Source: Xanthomonas sp. NCPPB 1128 | GTDB taxonomy: Bacteria > Pseudomonadota > Gammaproteobacteria > Xanthomonadales > Xanthomonadaceae | DNA: 64,000 bases | Assembly (NCBI RefSeq): GCF_001043115.1 | Contig: NZ_LFME01000006.1 | Coordinates: forward strand, 1 to 64,000 | Reading direction: 5' to 3' | Shown: in pieces, positions 34,353 through 43,692 of the stretch | How positions within the stretch are numbered: the stretch's first letter is position 1 | Layout of the letters: each line of letters starts with the position of its first letter | Position numbers and translations under genes: made by a program | The notes under the pieces: model-generated | Told to the model about the DNA's origin: nothing | Seen by the model: the letters and a program-made list of their open reading frames with translations, nothing else | Databases searched by the model: none

Positions 34353-35615
34353 ATGGCCGACAACATCCTCACCCGCACCGCGGGCAACGTGTTCGACTGG
34401 GTCAACGAGCGCGCCCCCGGGCTGATGCCGTTCTACCGCAAGCACGTCACCGAGTACTACGCGCCGAAGAACTTCAACCTCTGGTACTACTTCGGCTCGC
34501 TGGCGATGGTGGTGCTGGTCAACCAGATCGTCACCGGCATCTTCCTGACGATGCACTACAAGACCAGCGCGGCCGAGGCGTTCAACTCGGTCGAGTACAT
34601 CATGCGCGACGTCGAGTGGGGCTGGCTGATCCGCTACATGCACTCCACCGGCGCCTCGCTGTTCTTCATCGTGGTGTACCTGCACATGTTCCGCGGGCTG
34701 ATGTACGGCAGCTACAAGAAGCCGCGCGAACTGGTGTGGATCCTGGGCATGCTGATCTACCTGGTGCTGATGGCCGAAGCCTTCATGGGCTACGTGCTGC
34801 CGTGGGGGCAGATGTCGTTCTGGGGAGCGAAGGTGATCATCTCGCTGTTCGGCGCCATCCCGGTGATCGGCAACGGCCTGACCGAGTGGATCATGGGTGA
34901 CTACCTGCCGTCCGACGCCACGCTCAACCGCTTCTTCGCCCTGCACGTGATCGCCCTGCCGCTGGTGCTGTTGCTGCTGGTGGTGCTGCACCTGGGCGCA
35001 CTGCACGAGGTCGGTTCCAACAACCCCGACGGCGTGGAGATCAAGAAGGGGCCCAAGGGCAACCGCTGGAGCCCGATCAAGCCGGCCGACGGCATCCCGT
35101 TCCATCCGTACTACACGGTCAAGGACCTGGTCGGCGTCGGCTTCCTGCTGATGATCGGCGCCTTCATCATCTTCTTCGTGCCCGGCTTCGGCGGCCTGTT
35201 CCTGGAGCACGACAACTTCACCGAGGCCAACCGCCTGGTGACGCCGGAACACATCAAGCCGGTCTGGTACTACACCCCGTACTACGCGATGTTGCGGGTG
35301 GTGCCGAACAAGCTCGGCGGCGTGCTGGTGATGTTCTCGGCGATCGCGATCCTGTTCCTGGTGCCCTGGCTGGACCGCGCCAAGGTCAAGTCGATCCGCT
35401 ACCGCGGCTGGATCTCGCGGGTGATGCTGGGAATCCTGGTGGTGTGCTTCGTCTGGCTCGGCGTGATCGGTTCCGGCCCCGGTACCGAGATCATCGAGAC
35501 CTACATCGGCCGCGTGCTGACCGTGCTGTATTTCGCCTTCTTCCTGACGATGCCGATATGGACCTCGCTGGATCGAACCAAGCCGGTGCCGGAGCGGGTG
35601 AGCAGCCATGACTAA
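34353..35615 (+). CDS. petB: Ubiquinol-cytochrome c reductase, cytochrome b subunit
   Basis: A 420-residue integral-membrane subunit with about eight helices and the paired heme-ligand His (MHSTGASLFFIVVYLHMF and LHVIALPLVLLLLVVLH). The quinol-oxidation motif reads PVWY instead of the mitochondrial PEWY; this variant is known in beta- and gammaproteobacteria. Its last eight bases overlap the cytochrome c1 gene. Confidence 0.97.
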   Translation: MADNILTRTAGNVFDWVNERAPGLMPFYRKHVTEYYAPKNFNLWYYFGSLAMVVLVNQIVTGIFLTMHYKTSAAEAFNSVEYIMRDVEWGWLIRYMHSTGASLFFIVVYLHMFRGLMYGSYKKPRELVWILGMLIYLVLMAEAFMGYVLPWGQMSFWGAKVIISLFGAIPVIGNGLTEWIMGDYLPSDATLNRFFALHVIALPLVLLLLVVLHLGALHEVGSNNPDGVEIKKGPKGNRWSPIKPADGIPFHPYYTVKDLVGVGFLLMIGAFIIFFVPGFGGLFLEHDNFTEANRLVTPEHIKPVWYYTPYYAMLRVVPNKLGGVLVMFSAIAILFLVPWLDRAKVKSIRYRGWISRVMLGILVVCFVWLGVIGSGPGTEIIETYIGRVLTVLYFAFFLTMPIWTSLDRTKPVPERVSSHD

Positions 35616-36354
35616 GCGCCTGATCGCCGTGCTTGCCGGCTTCGCGTCGGCCTTGCTGCTCTCCGCCTCGGCCATGGCCGCCGAGGGCGCCGCCACCCTG
35701 CAGGCCGGCAACGACCTGGGCGACCGCGCCTCGCTGCAACGCGGCGCCAAGCTGTTCATGAACTACTGTTCCGGCTGCCATTCGCTGAAGTACCTGCGCT
35801 ACCAGCGCATGGCCGAGGATCTGGGCCTGAGCGAGGACGAGGTGATGCACAACCTCAACTTCACCGGCGCCAAGATCGGCGAACACATCGAGACGGCGAT
35901 GCCGCACGATGCGGCGACCAAGTGGTTCGGCAAGGCGCCGCCGGACCTGAGTTTGATCGCCCGCGTGCGCGGTACCGACTGGGTCTACACCTACCTCAAG
36001 TCGTTCTATCTCGACCAGTCGCGGCCGCTGGGCTGGAACAACAAGCTGTTCGCCAACGCCTCCATGCCCAATCCGCTGTGGGACCTGCAGGGCCTGCAAC
36101 AGCCGGTCTACGGCAAGGCCGAGCAGCCGGGCGTGGACAAGCCGGTGGAACGGCTGCAGCTGGCGACGCCGGGCAAGCAGAGCCCGGTCGAGTTCGACCA
36201 GACCGTGCGCGACATCAGCAATTTCCTCGAATACGCCGGCGAGCCGGCGGCGTTGAAGCGGCAGAGCCTGGGCGTGTGGGTGGTGCTGTTCCTGGCGCTG
36301 CTGACCTTCCTGGCCTATCTGCTGAAGAAGGAATACTGGAAGGACGTGCATTGA
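35608..36354 (+). CDS. petC: Ubiquinol-cytochrome c reductase, cytochrome c1 subunit
   Basis: A 248-residue c-type cytochrome. Signal peptide to about residue 25, heme motif CSGCH (Cys54, Cys57, His58), and a C-terminal membrane anchor (VVLFLALLTFLAYLL). It passes electrons from the Rieske centre to soluble cytochrome c. It overlaps petB by eight bases. Confidence 0.97.
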   Translation: MTKRLIAVLAGFASALLLSASAMAAEGAATLQAGNDLGDRASLQRGAKLFMNYCSGCHSLKYLRYQRMAEDLGLSEDEVMHNLNFTGAKIGEHIETAMPHDAATKWFGKAPPDLSLIARVRGTDWVYTYLKSFYLDQSRPLGWNNKLFANASMPNPLWDLQGLQQPVYGKAEQPGVDKPVERLQLATPGKQSPVEFDQTVRDISNFLEYAGEPAALKRQSLGVWVVLFLALLTFLAYLLKKEYWKDVH

Positions 36355-36357
36355 GCG

Positions 36358-36374
36358 GCGGCCGTTTCGGCCGC
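36358..36374 (+). terminator. Short hairpin after petC
   Basis: GCGGCCG, TTT, CGGCCGC form a perfect 7-bp stem three bases after the petC stop. There is no T-run, so it is a weak or factor-assisted end, or a stability hairpin before sspA. Confidence 0.4.
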
Positions 36375-36524
36375 ATCCCGGCTGCACCGTTGCTGAGCCG
36401 ATCCCCTGTTCATCCTATTGGCTTTTGTGAGCGAGGGTTGCACACTCAGGGGCCGTGACGACCGTCCGCAATGTGCGGGCGGCGTCGATGCGGCCGGCGG
36501 ATTCCGGCCGTCGGAGAGCCTTGA

Positions 36525-37160
36525 ATGGCGGCGAGTTTGCGCATGCGAAATACCTTGACGTTGTTTTCCTCCACGGATGATGTCCTGTGCCACCGCGTCC
36601 GCCTGGTGCTCGCGGCCAAGGGCGTGACCTACGATTTCGTGGCGGTGGATCCGCAGAATCCGCCGGAAGACCTGATCGACCTGAATCCCTACCATTCCGT
36701 GCCGACGCTGGTGGAGCGCGAGTTGGTGCTGTACGCCGCCTCGGTGGTCAGCGAGTACCTGGACGAACGCTATCCGCATCCGCCGCTGATGCCGGTCGAC
36801 CCGCTTTCGCGCGCGCGCCTGCGCCTGGCGATGCTGCGCATCGAGCACGACTGGGTGCCGCAGGTGCAGGCGATCCAGCTCGGCAACAAGGCCCAGGCCG
36901 AAGCCGGGCGCAAGCGCCTGAAGGAACTGCTGACCGCGTCGGTGCCGCTGTTCAAGGCCAGCAAGTTCTTCCTCAATCCGGAGATGAGCCTGGCCGATTG
37001 CGCGATGGCGCCGATCATCTGGCGCCTGCAGGCGCTGGACATCCCGCTGCCGAAGGACGGCAAGGCGATCGAGGATTACGGCAACCGCATCTTCCGCAAT
37101 CCCGGTTTCATCCGCAGCCTGACCGACCAGGAAAAGAAACTGCGCGACCTGCCGGCATGA
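36525..37160 (+). CDS. sspA: Stringent starvation protein A (GST-fold RNA polymerase-associated)
   Basis: A 211-residue GST-like protein without a clear glutathione site. The N-terminus (TLFSSTDDVLCHRVRLVLAAKG) and the YHSVPTLVERELVLY loop match SspA. The surface PHPPLMP motif, required for binding sigma70 polymerase, is present (YPHPPLMPVDP). It acts as a polymerase cofactor in starvation. It is in the usual petABC-sspA-sspB order. Confidence 0.95.
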   Translation: MAASLRMRNTLTLFSSTDDVLCHRVRLVLAAKGVTYDFVAVDPQNPPEDLIDLNPYHSVPTLVERELVLYAASVVSEYLDERYPHPPLMPVDPLSRARLRLAMLRIEHDWVPQVQAIQLGNKAQAEAGRKRLKELLTASVPLFKASKFFLNPEMSLADCAMAPIIWRLQALDIPLPKDGKAIEDYGNRIFRNPGFIRSLTDQEKKLRDLPA

Positions 37161-37233
37161 TGCCGTCCGTCGCGCGGTCCCCGCTGTGTTCCGAGCTGTA
37201 CCGGCGTCGCGCGCCGGCACGTAGAATGGGCGC

Positions 37234-37665
37234 ATGACCGAAGACACTTCCCGCATGACCAGCCATCGCCCGTACCTGCTGCGGGCGCTGGTGGAATGGA
37301 TCAACGACAACGGCATGACTCCGCACATCCTGGTGGATGCGGGCCTGCCCGGCGTGCAGGTGCCGCCGAGCGCGGTCAAGGACGGGCGGGTGGTGCTCAA
37401 CATCGCCGAGCGCGCGGTCGTACGTCTGCAGATCGACAACGACGGGGTCAGCTTCACCGCCCGCTTCGGCGGCGTCAGCTACCCGGTGCAGGTGCCGATG
37501 TCGGCCGTGTTGGCGGTCTACGCACGCGAAACCGGGCAGGGCATGGCGCTGCCGGACGATATCCACGGCGCCAGCGAGCCACCGGGCGACGACACCCCGC
37601 CACCGCCGCGTCCGGGCGGTTCCGACGACGCCGGCAAGCGCCCGCGTCTGCGCGTGGTCAAGTAA
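37234..37665 (+). CDS. sspB: ClpXP protease adaptor SspB
   Basis: A 143-residue adaptor that delivers ssrA-tagged proteins to ClpXP. The folded part (about 10-110) includes PHILVDAGLPGVQVP and ARFGGVSYPVQVPMSAVLAVYARE. An acidic/Pro-rich flexible tail ends in RPRLRVVK, the ClpX-binding peptide. ATG 37255 is an alternative start. A perfect 30-bp REP hairpin begins 88 bp downstream. Confidence 0.95.
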   Translation: MTEDTSRMTSHRPYLLRALVEWINDNGMTPHILVDAGLPGVQVPPSAVKDGRVVLNIAERAVVRLQIDNDGVSFTARFGGVSYPVQVPMSAVLAVYARETGQGMALPDDIHGASEPPGDDTPPPPRPGGSDDAGKRPRLRVVK

Positions 37666-37753
37666 GCAGCGGATGCGCGGCCTTGGTGGCCGCGCGCTGG
37701 CCCCGCGCGTTGGTGTTTTCGGTGCGCACGCAGCGCACGCACCGCGTTCTTTC

Positions 37754-37819
37754 GTAGGAGCGGCTTCAGCCGCGACGGGCGTTATCGGTAACGCCCGTCG
37801 CGGCTGAAGCCGCTCCTAC
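37754..37819. repeat. Perfect 30-bp REP hairpin downstream of sspB
   Basis: Arms 37754-37783 and 37790-37819 are exact reverse complements (GTAGGAGCGG... to CCTAC), with a six-base loop ATCGGT. It is longer than the pair at 19217. It lies in the 316-bp gap between sspB and the convergent DUF3301 gene; the remainder of the gap shows no gene. Confidence 0.9.
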
Positions 37820-37981
37820 AACACGCGGGATGGATCCCTGCGAATGCCGCTGGATGCACCGGTGCCGAGGATCGAGGGCGGTCGCCGTCCATGCCGATGT
37901 GGCATGGTGAAGCCGCCTTGCAGTCTTTTTTGCTGTCGCCCGAAAGACCGCGCGCCATCGTGCGCGGCCGTGGCGCATGAC

Positions 37982-38326
37982 TCAGTCGCGCTGCGCGCGC
38001 GCTTCCTGCAGGCTGCTCACGCTGGCCACCGCCGGCCCGCTGAAGGCGATCAACTGGTCGCCGAGCAGTACCAGGCGCCCGCTTTGGCGATCGGTGCCGT
38101 CGTAGGAATAGTCGAAGCGGAAGCTGCGCTCGAAGCCGAGCCAGCCGTTGGGCAGGCGCCGCAGGCGCAGGCCGGTGCCGTGCACGCTCTGGTCCAGCCA
38201 CTGCACGTCGGCGGCCTTGCAGGCGTTGCGGCCGAGGATTTCGGCGCGTTCGGCGGCGGCGCGCGAGGCGTTCCAGAACGCGAACACCGCGGCGCCGGCG
38301 ATCATCAACAGGATCAGGCTGGGCAT
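37982..38326 (-). CDS. DUF3301-family membrane-anchored protein
   Basis: A 114-residue protein with one N-terminal helix (LILLMIAGAAVFAFW) and a soluble part containing GRNACKAADVQWLDQSVHGTGLRLRR and FRFDYSYDGTDR. This pattern fits DUF3301, a small gammaproteobacterial family of unknown role. The stop is convergent with sspB across a REP hairpin. The start is ATG 38326. Confidence 0.8.
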   Translation of the reverse strand: MPSLILLMIAGAAVFAFWNASRAAAERAEILGRNACKAADVQWLDQSVHGTGLRLRRLPNGWLGFERSFRFDYSYDGTDRQSGRLVLLGDQLIAFSGPAVASVSSLQEARAQRD

Positions 38327-38374
38327 GGCGCCACTGTAGCGAGGCGCCGGTAGGCGGGCAATCTTGCTTGGGGC

Positions 38375-38404
38375 GGGGATTGGGGATTCGGGAATGGGGA
38401 TTGG
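38375..38404. repeat. Heptad repeat (GGGGATT family)
   Basis: Four GGGGATT/GGGAATG units in tandem upstream of the DUF3301 gene. The 273-bp gap to the next stop codon contains no supported gene. Confidence 0.7.
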
Positions 38405-38599
38405 CAAGAGCCGCGCCCTTGGCCGGCGTCGCGCGCTGCTTGCAGATGTCTGGGGCGAGGTGCCGCGGCTGACGGACGCCTCCAGTCCTCACCATGGTCC
38501 TGAGCGAGGCACGTGCAAGGCATTGATGACGCGAGGTGTGCGTCCACCGGAATTTCGGTGTGGAGAGGTGCCCTGGCGTCACGATCGGGCGAGCACGCC

Positions 38600-39748
38600 T
38601 CAGCGCTGTGGTTGTGACTGCGGTTCGGTCCTGGGTGCCTGGTGACCGGTGGGCGTGGTGGCTTGCGGCGGTGCCGGTGCCGCGGTGGGGACGGGGGATG
38701 TGGCCGCCGGCGTGTTCGGGCTCGTGTGTGCTGCGGGCGGTGCCGGCGAGGCGGCGGGCGTGCCGGGAGCCGCGCCGGCCGCGGGCGCGGCTGGCGTCGT
38801 CATCGGTGCGGCGGCGGGATCGGTTGGGACGGTCGGCAGCAGCACCTGCGCCTGCGGTTGCAGCTTCAGCAGGGCCGACCAGTCCTGGCGGTTGAAGTCG
38901 CACAGTTCCTCGTGGCCGGGTGTGCATTCGAGCGCGGCGCCTTCGTCGTTCTGGTCCTGCGCCAGCGGCGCATCCAGTTGCAGGCGCCCACTGCGGTCCA
39001 GTTTGAGCTTGCGCATGGTCACCGCGTTGAACACGTTGCCGCCGATCAGGTACAGGGTCTGGTCGCCACCGACATTGGCCGCGACCACGATGTCGCAATG
39101 CGATTCCCACGGCAGCGGGCGGCCGCGTGCCAGCGCCTCGCGCAGGCCGGCGGTGCCGACCGGCTGCCGGCGTCCGCGCAGGAAGCACAGCAGGTCGCCG
39201 GGGGCGGGCTTTTCCTGCTGCGGGTCGGCAAAGCGATAGGGCAGGCCGTCGGCGCCGGCCTGGTAGGCGGCGCGGATGTAGTCGATATGCCGGATCGAGG
39301 TGCGGAAGCCGGCCACGCCGGCGCGCACCATGACATAGGACACGAAGGCCGCCGACCACGGGTTGTCGACGATGAAGGCGCGGCAGTCGTTTTCGCGATA
39401 GCGCGACCCGTCCAACTGCTGGCAGCTCTCGGCGCCGTCGAAGCGGCCCATCGCACCCAGCGTGCCGCTGTCGCGCCAGTAGGCGGCGACGCGCTGCCAG
39501 GCTTCGATGCCGTCGTCGGCAAGGTCGGCGCGCTCGGCCTCGGTCACGCGCAGGCCGGCCAGGCGGCCGTTGCGATCGATGAACGGGCGCCACCACAGCC
39601 GGTGCTCGTTGCAGGCGGTGCGCACGATCGCCACCGCCGCCGGGGTCAGGCCGAAGCGCGGCGGCAGATCGCAGACTTCCGCGGCCGCGGCGCGGCCGGC
39701 GGGAAACAGGGCGGCGACACACAGCAGCGCGAACCAGGGGCGGAACAT
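38600..39748 (-). CDS. DUF2272-domain exported protein
   Basis: A 382-residue protein: signal peptide to about residue 23 (AAAAEVC), a DUF2272 domain (about 70-240) with NPWSAAFVSYVM, PAPGDLLCF and SHCDIVVAA, and a long Pro/Ala/Thr-rich tail from about 305. The domain layout recalls CHAP/NlpC amidases, but Ser stands where their catalytic Cys would be, so activity is uncertain. Probably periplasmic or surface-exposed. The 292-bp gap upstream contains nothing that I can assign. Confidence 0.8.
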   Translation of the reverse strand: MFRPWFALLCVAALFPAGRAAAAEVCDLPPRFGLTPAAVAIVRTACNEHRLWWRPFIDRNGRLAGLRVTEAERADLADDGIEAWQRVAAYWRDSGTLGAMGRFDGAESCQQLDGSRYRENDCRAFIVDNPWSAAFVSYVMVRAGVAGFRTSIRHIDYIRAAYQAGADGLPYRFADPQQEKPAPGDLLCFLRGRRQPVGTAGLREALARGRPLPWESHCDIVVAANVGGDQTLYLIGGNVFNAVTMRKLKLDRSGRLQLDAPLAQDQNDEGAALECTPGHEELCDFNRQDWSALLKLQPQAQVLLPTVPTDPAAAPMTTPAAPAAGAAPGTPAASPAPPAAHTSPNTPAATSPVPTAAPAPPQATTPTGHQAPRTEPQSQPQR

Positions 39749-40040
39749 CGGCGAACTCGGCGGGGAGGGGAGCGCGCAGCGTCGCAGAGCGGCGTCGGCG
39801 TTGCCGTGAAGTGTAGGGAGTCTGCACGACGATTGGCTCGGTCGCGCGTGCCGGTGTCGGCGCTGGCACACGCACGTGTGGCCACTCCACGTCGTTTTTC
39901 GGCCTGATTGGCGGGCTGCCAGCGTGATTCCGCGGCGGCTGGAGGCGTCGACATCGGTACCGCGGCGCACTGCGAGAGCGCGCGTTGCTGGCCTGGAAGG
40001 CGCCGCACAGGCGGTTCCGTCGTCCAGATGCTGGTCGTTA

Positions 40041-40916
40041 CTACGGCGGCGTTCCGAGTTTCAGCGACAGATCCACGGCCTGCACATGCTTGGTCAGGGC
40101 ACCGATGGAGATGCAGTCGACGCCGTCCTGCGCGATCGCGCGCACCGCCTCCAGGTCGACACCGCCGGAGACTTCCAGCGGAATCGCGCGATTGAACGGT
40201 GCGGCCGCGGCGATCGCCACCGCCTCGCGGCGTTGCTGTGCGGTGAAGTCGTCGATCAGGATGCGGTCGCAACCGGCCTGCAGTGCTTCGCGCAGTTGGT
40301 CCAGGGTTTCCACTTCCACCACCAGCGGCAGCGCGGGCCATTGCGCGCGCGCGGCGGCCACCGCCGCAGGCAGCGAGCCGGCGGCGTGGATGTGGTTCTC
40401 CTTGAGCATCACCGTGTCGTACAGGCCGATGCGATGGTTGCTGCCGCCACCGCAGCGGACCGCGTATTTCTGCGGCAGGCGCAGGCCGGGCAGGGTCTTG
40501 CGCGTGTCCAGGATGCGCGCGCCGGTGCCGGCGACCGCGGCCACGTAGGCGGCGGTGGCGGTGGCGGTGGCCGACAGGGTCTGCAGGAAGTTCAGCGAGG
40601 CGCGCTCGGCGCTGACCAGGGCGCGGCTGCGCCCGTGCAGCAGGGCGAGCACGGTGCCGGCGGCCACGCGCTGGCCTTCGGCCACGTGCCAGTCGATCCG
40701 AACCTGCGGATCCAGCGCCCGATGGCAGGCGTCGAACCAGGGGCGGCCGGCGATCACGGCGTCCTGCTTGCACAGCAGGTAGGCGCTGTTGGCGCGGTCG
40801 GGCAGCAGCGCGGCGGTGACGTCGCCGCTGCCGAGATCCTCGGCCAGCGCGCGCGCGACGTCGGCGGCGATCAGGTCCGCGGCGGGCGCCTGCAACGGCG
40901 CCGTGTCGCGGCTCAT
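40041..40916 (-). CDS. nadC: Nicotinate-nucleotide pyrophosphorylase (quinolinate phosphoribosyltransferase)
   Basis: A 291-residue type II phosphoribosyltransferase of de novo NAD synthesis; it turns quinolinate and PRPP into nicotinate mononucleotide. TRKTLPGLR, GGGSNHRIGLYD and LKENHIHAAGS are the substrate-binding motifs. The start is ATG 40916, overlapping the stop of the Trm112-like gene. Length is normal. Confidence 0.95.
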   Translation of the reverse strand: MSRDTAPLQAPAADLIAADVARALAEDLGSGDVTAALLPDRANSAYLLCKQDAVIAGRPWFDACHRALDPQVRIDWHVAEGQRVAAGTVLALLHGRSRALVSAERASLNFLQTLSATATATAAYVAAVAGTGARILDTRKTLPGLRLPQKYAVRCGGGSNHRIGLYDTVMLKENHIHAAGSLPAAVAAARAQWPALPLVVEVETLDQLREALQAGCDRILIDDFTAQQRREAVAIAAAAPFNRAIPLEVSGGVDLEAVRAIAQDGVDCISIGALTKHVQAVDLSLKLGTPP

Positions 40917-41182
40917 TTGGCCGGGAAGTCGGCGAGCTGGGCGGTGCCGATGGCTTCTTCGGCCAGCAGCACCGGAATGCCGTCGTCGACGCGGAACACC
41001 TGCTTGCGGTCGCGGGTGATCAGGGCTTCGCGCAGCGGTTGCGCCTGCGCACTGCCATCGGCGCGCTGCACGCCGGCGGCGGCGATGGCGCGGTTCAACG
41101 CCTCCAGGCCGCGCGCCTCCAGCAGCGCCAGCGGTTGGCGGGTGTCGGGCGAGCACAGCAGGTCGAGCAGTTTGCGGTCCAT
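40913..41182 (-). CDS. Trm112/YcaR-like small protein
   Basis: An 89-residue Trm112-family protein. It starts MDRKLLDLLCSPDTRQPL, with one Cys of the usual zinc-ribbon; the second pair is absent (EGIPVLL-type end reads DDGIPVLLAEEA). Bacterial members are small partners of unknown role. It overlaps nadC by four bases. It is divergent from purE by 58 bp. Confidence 0.82.
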   Translation of the reverse strand: MDRKLLDLLCSPDTRQPLALLEARGLEALNRAIAAAGVQRADGSAQAQPLREALITRDRKQVFRVDDGIPVLLAEEAIGTAQLADFPAK

Positions 41183-41240
41183 CCGGTCTTCGTCTTGCGT
41201 GGAAGACGGCTAGAATACGTCTTTAAGGCAGGGGACGGCC

Positions 41241-41744
41241 ATGACCTCCAAGCAAACCGCGCCGCTCGTCGGCATCGTGATGGGTTCCCGCTCCGACTGG
41301 GAGACCATGCAGCACGCGGCGCAGAAACTCGATGCGCTGGGTGTGCCCTATGAAGTGAAGGTGGTGTCGGCGCACCGCACCCCGGACGTGTTGTTCTCCT
41401 ATGCCGAGCAAGCGGCCGCGCGCGGCTTGCGTGCGATCGTGGCCGGCGCCGGCGGCGCCGCGCACCTGCCGGGCATGCTGGCGGCCAAGACCGCGGTGCC
41501 GGTGCTGGGCGTGCCGGTGCAGTCCAAGGCACTCAACGGCATGGACTCGCTGCTGTCGATCGTGCAGATGCCGGCCGGCATCCCGGTGGCCACGTTTGCG
41601 ATCGGCGTTGCCGGTGCGGCCAACGCCGCGCTGTTCGCCGCGGCGATGCTGGCTCATGACCATGCCGAGATCGGTGCCGCGTTGGGCGAGTTCCGCCAGC
41701 GTCAGACCGACGAGGTGATGGCCAAGGACGATCCGCGCCAATGA
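41241..41744 (+). CDS. purE: N5-carboxyaminoimidazole ribonucleotide mutase
   Basis: A 167-residue class I Pur[11 protein letters not shown] binds the nucleotide phosphate, SAHRTPD carries the catalytic His and [12 protein letters not shown] closes the site. It converts N5-CAIR to CAIR in purine synthesis. Its stop overlaps the start of purK, its pathway partner. Confidence 0.96.
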   Translation: MTSKQTAPLVGIVMGSRSDWETMQHAAQKLDALGVPYEVKVVSAHRTPDVLFSYAEQAAARGLRAIVAGAGGAAHLPGMLAAKTAVPVLGVPVQSKALNGMDSLLSIVQMPAGIPVATFAIGVAGAANAALFAAAMLAHDHAEIGAALGEFRQRQTDEVMAKDDPRQ

Positions 41745-42889
41745 CCACCGTCGGCATTCTGGGGGCGGGGCAGTTGGCGCGCATGCTGGCGGTGGCCGGC
41801 GTCCCGCTGGGCCTGCGCTTCGCGCTGCTGGATCCGGCGGCCGATGCCTGCGCCGGGCAGGTGGCGCCGCTGCGGGTCGGCGACTATGCCGACCAGGCCG
41901 CGCTGGCCGCGTTCGCGGACGCGGTCGACGTGGCGACCTTCGATTTCGAGAACGTGCCGGCGGATAGCGCGGCGGCCCTGGCCGGGCAGGTGCCGGTGTT
42001 TCCGAGTCCGGATGCGCTGGCCGTGGCGCAGGACCGCCTGGCCGAGAAGACCCTGTTTCGCGAGCTCGGCATTCCGGTGCCGGCCTTCGCCGCGATCGAC
42101 ACGCGCGCCGATCTGGACGCGGCGCTGGCGCAGGTCGGTACGCCGTGCATCCTCAAGACCCGTCGGCTCGGTTACGACGGCAAGGGCCAGTTCCGCATCG
42201 CCTCCGCCGCGGACGCCGATGCGGCCTGGGCGGCACTGGGCGCGCAGGCGGCCAGCGTCGGCCTGATCGCCGAGGCGTTCGTGCCGTTCCAGCGCGAGGT
42301 CAGCGTGGTGGCAGTGCGCGGCCGCGATGGCGAATTCCGCACCTGGCCGCTGACCGAGAACTGGCACGTGCATGGCGTGCTCTCGGCCAGCCTGGCCCCG
42401 GCGCAGGCCGATGCCGCGCTGGAGCAGGCGGCGGTGGCGCATGCGCGGGCCCTGGCCGAGCGTCTGCAGTACGTGGGCGTGTTCGCGCTGGAACTGTTCT
42501 GCCGCGACGGCGAGCTGCTGGCCAACGAGATGGCGCCGCGCGTGCACAACTCCGGCCACTGGACCATCGAAGGCGCGGAAACCTCGCAGTTCGAGAACCA
42601 CCTGCGCGCGGTGCTGGGGTTGCCGTTGGGCTCCACGCGCATGCGCGGCCATGCCAGCATGCTCAACTGGATCGGCGCGATGCCCGATGCCACGCCGGTC
42701 CTGGCGCAGCCCGGCGGTCACTGGCACGACTACGGCAAGGAGCCGCGCGAGGGCCGCAAGGTCGGCCACGCCACCTTGCGCGAGGACACGCCCGAGGCGC
42801 TGGCGCAGGCCCTGCAGGCCGTGGGCACGCAACTGCAGCGCCAGACCCAGGTCGCCCCGGTGATCGCGGCACTGCGCGGCGAGCGCTGA
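41741..42889 (+). CDS. purK: N5-carboxyaminoimidazole ribonucleotide synthase
   Basis: A 382-residue ATP-grasp enzyme that makes N5-CAIR from AIR, bicarbonate and [16 protein letters not shown] at the N-terminus, [11 protein letters not shown] in the central grasp and [14 protein letters not shown] at the metal site are typical. It is translationally coupled to purE (ATGA). Confidence 0.96.
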   Translation: MTTVGILGAGQLARMLAVAGVPLGLRFALLDPAADACAGQVAPLRVGDYADQAALAAFADAVDVATFDFENVPADSAAALAGQVPVFPSPDALAVAQDRLAEKTLFRELGIPVPAFAAIDTRADLDAALAQVGTPCILKTRRLGYDGKGQFRIASAADADAAWAALGAQAASVGLIAEAFVPFQREVSVVAVRGRDGEFRTWPLTENWHVHGVLSASLAPAQADAALEQAAVAHARALAERLQYVGVFALELFCRDGELLANEMAPRVHNSGHWTIEGAETSQFENHLRAVLGLPLGSTRMRGHASMLNWIGAMPDATPVLAQPGGHWHDYGKEPREGRKVGHATLREDTPEALAQALQAVGTQLQRQTQVAPVIAALRGER

Positions 42890-42899
42890 ACCAGTTGCA

Positions 42900-42988
42900 C
42901 CAGGCCCAGGCCACGCCTGGGCCAGGAGCCGGCGGCAGCCACGGCGGCCGCTCCTGCGAATCCCGAATCCCGACTCCCCAATCCCGGC
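42900..42988. repeat. Hairpin and heptad repeat between convergent purK and sod
   Basis: CCAGGCCCAGGC (42900-42911) pairs with GCCTGGGCCAGG (42915-42926), one mismatch, loop CAC, starting 10 bp after the purK stop. A GAATCCC-type heptad cluster follows at 42957-42988 and touches the stop of the dismutase gene. Both may end transcription from either side. Confidence 0.6.
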
Positions 42989-43567
42989 TCACCGCAGATT
43001 GGACGCCGCGAATTCCCAATTGACCAGCTTCCAGAACGCCTGCAGATAGCGCGCGCGGTCGCCGGGGTGGTCGATGTAGTACGCGTGTTCCCAGACGTCG
43101 CAGCCGAGCAGCGGCGTGTCGTCGCCGGTCAGCGGGGTGCCGGCGTTGGCCGTGCTGACCACGGCCAGGTTGCCGTCCGGACGCTGCACCAGCCAGACCC
43201 AGCCGGAGCCGAACAGCGCCAGCGCCATGCGCTCGAACTCGGCCTTGAACCGTGCCACGTCGCCGAAGCTCTTGGCCAGGCGCTCGCTGAGTGCGCCGGC
43301 GGGCTCGCCGCCGCCGCGCGGGCGCAGGCCGCGCCAATAGAACTCGTGGTTCCAGACCTCGGCCGCTTCCTGGAACAGCCGACCCTGCGCGCGCCGCAGC
43401 AGGTCCGGCAGCGCCAGCTCGGCCAGGTCGCTGCCGGCCAGCCGCGCGTTGAGCCGCTCCACCAGGGCGCGCTGATGCTGGCCGTGGTGCTGTTCCACCG
43501 CGGCAGCGGACAGGTGCGGGGCCAGCGCTGCAGCGGCGTAGGGCAGGGGAGCGAGTTCGATGGGCAT
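42989..43567 (-). CDS. sodB: Fe/Mn superoxide dismutase family protein (atypical, SodB-like)
   Basis: A 192-residue SOD-fold protein. The four metal ligands of E. coli SodB are kept: His26 and His73 equivalents (VEQHHG, VWNHEFYW), and Asp157 and His161 (CDVWEHAYY). The iron-type NAGTPLT stretch is present. Two second-shell residues differ: Tyr34 is Leu (HQRALV for HQTYV) and the Gln69 position is Glu (AAEVWNH for AAQVWNH). Tyr34 gates the substrate channel and Gln69 tunes the metal, so activity may be altered. The start is ATG 43567. It is divergent from a glutaredoxin operon. Confidence 0.88.
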   Translation of the reverse strand: MPIELAPLPYAAAALAPHLSAAAVEQHHGQHQRALVERLNARLAGSDLAELALPDLLRRAQGRLFQEAAEVWNHEFYWRGLRPRGGGEPAGALSERLAKSFGDVARFKAEFERMALALFGSGWVWLVQRPDGNLAVVSTANAGTPLTGDDTPLLGCDVWEHAYYIDHPGDRARYLQAFWKLVNWEFAASNLR

Positions 43568-43692
43568 GGATCCTCTGGCGGTTTTGGGCGCGCGTCGCGG
43601 TACTGCCGCGCGCAGGGCTTACACTATGCGGCTACGCGAGAGTCTAGCCGACCGCCAAGGTCGTTCTTTCGCCCCAGCAGGAGAGAACCCGC

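Noticed and set aside
34353-35615. PVWY in place of PEWY in cytochrome b as a novelty
   Set aside because: This substitution is a known natural variant in beta- and gammaproteobacterial bc1 complexes.
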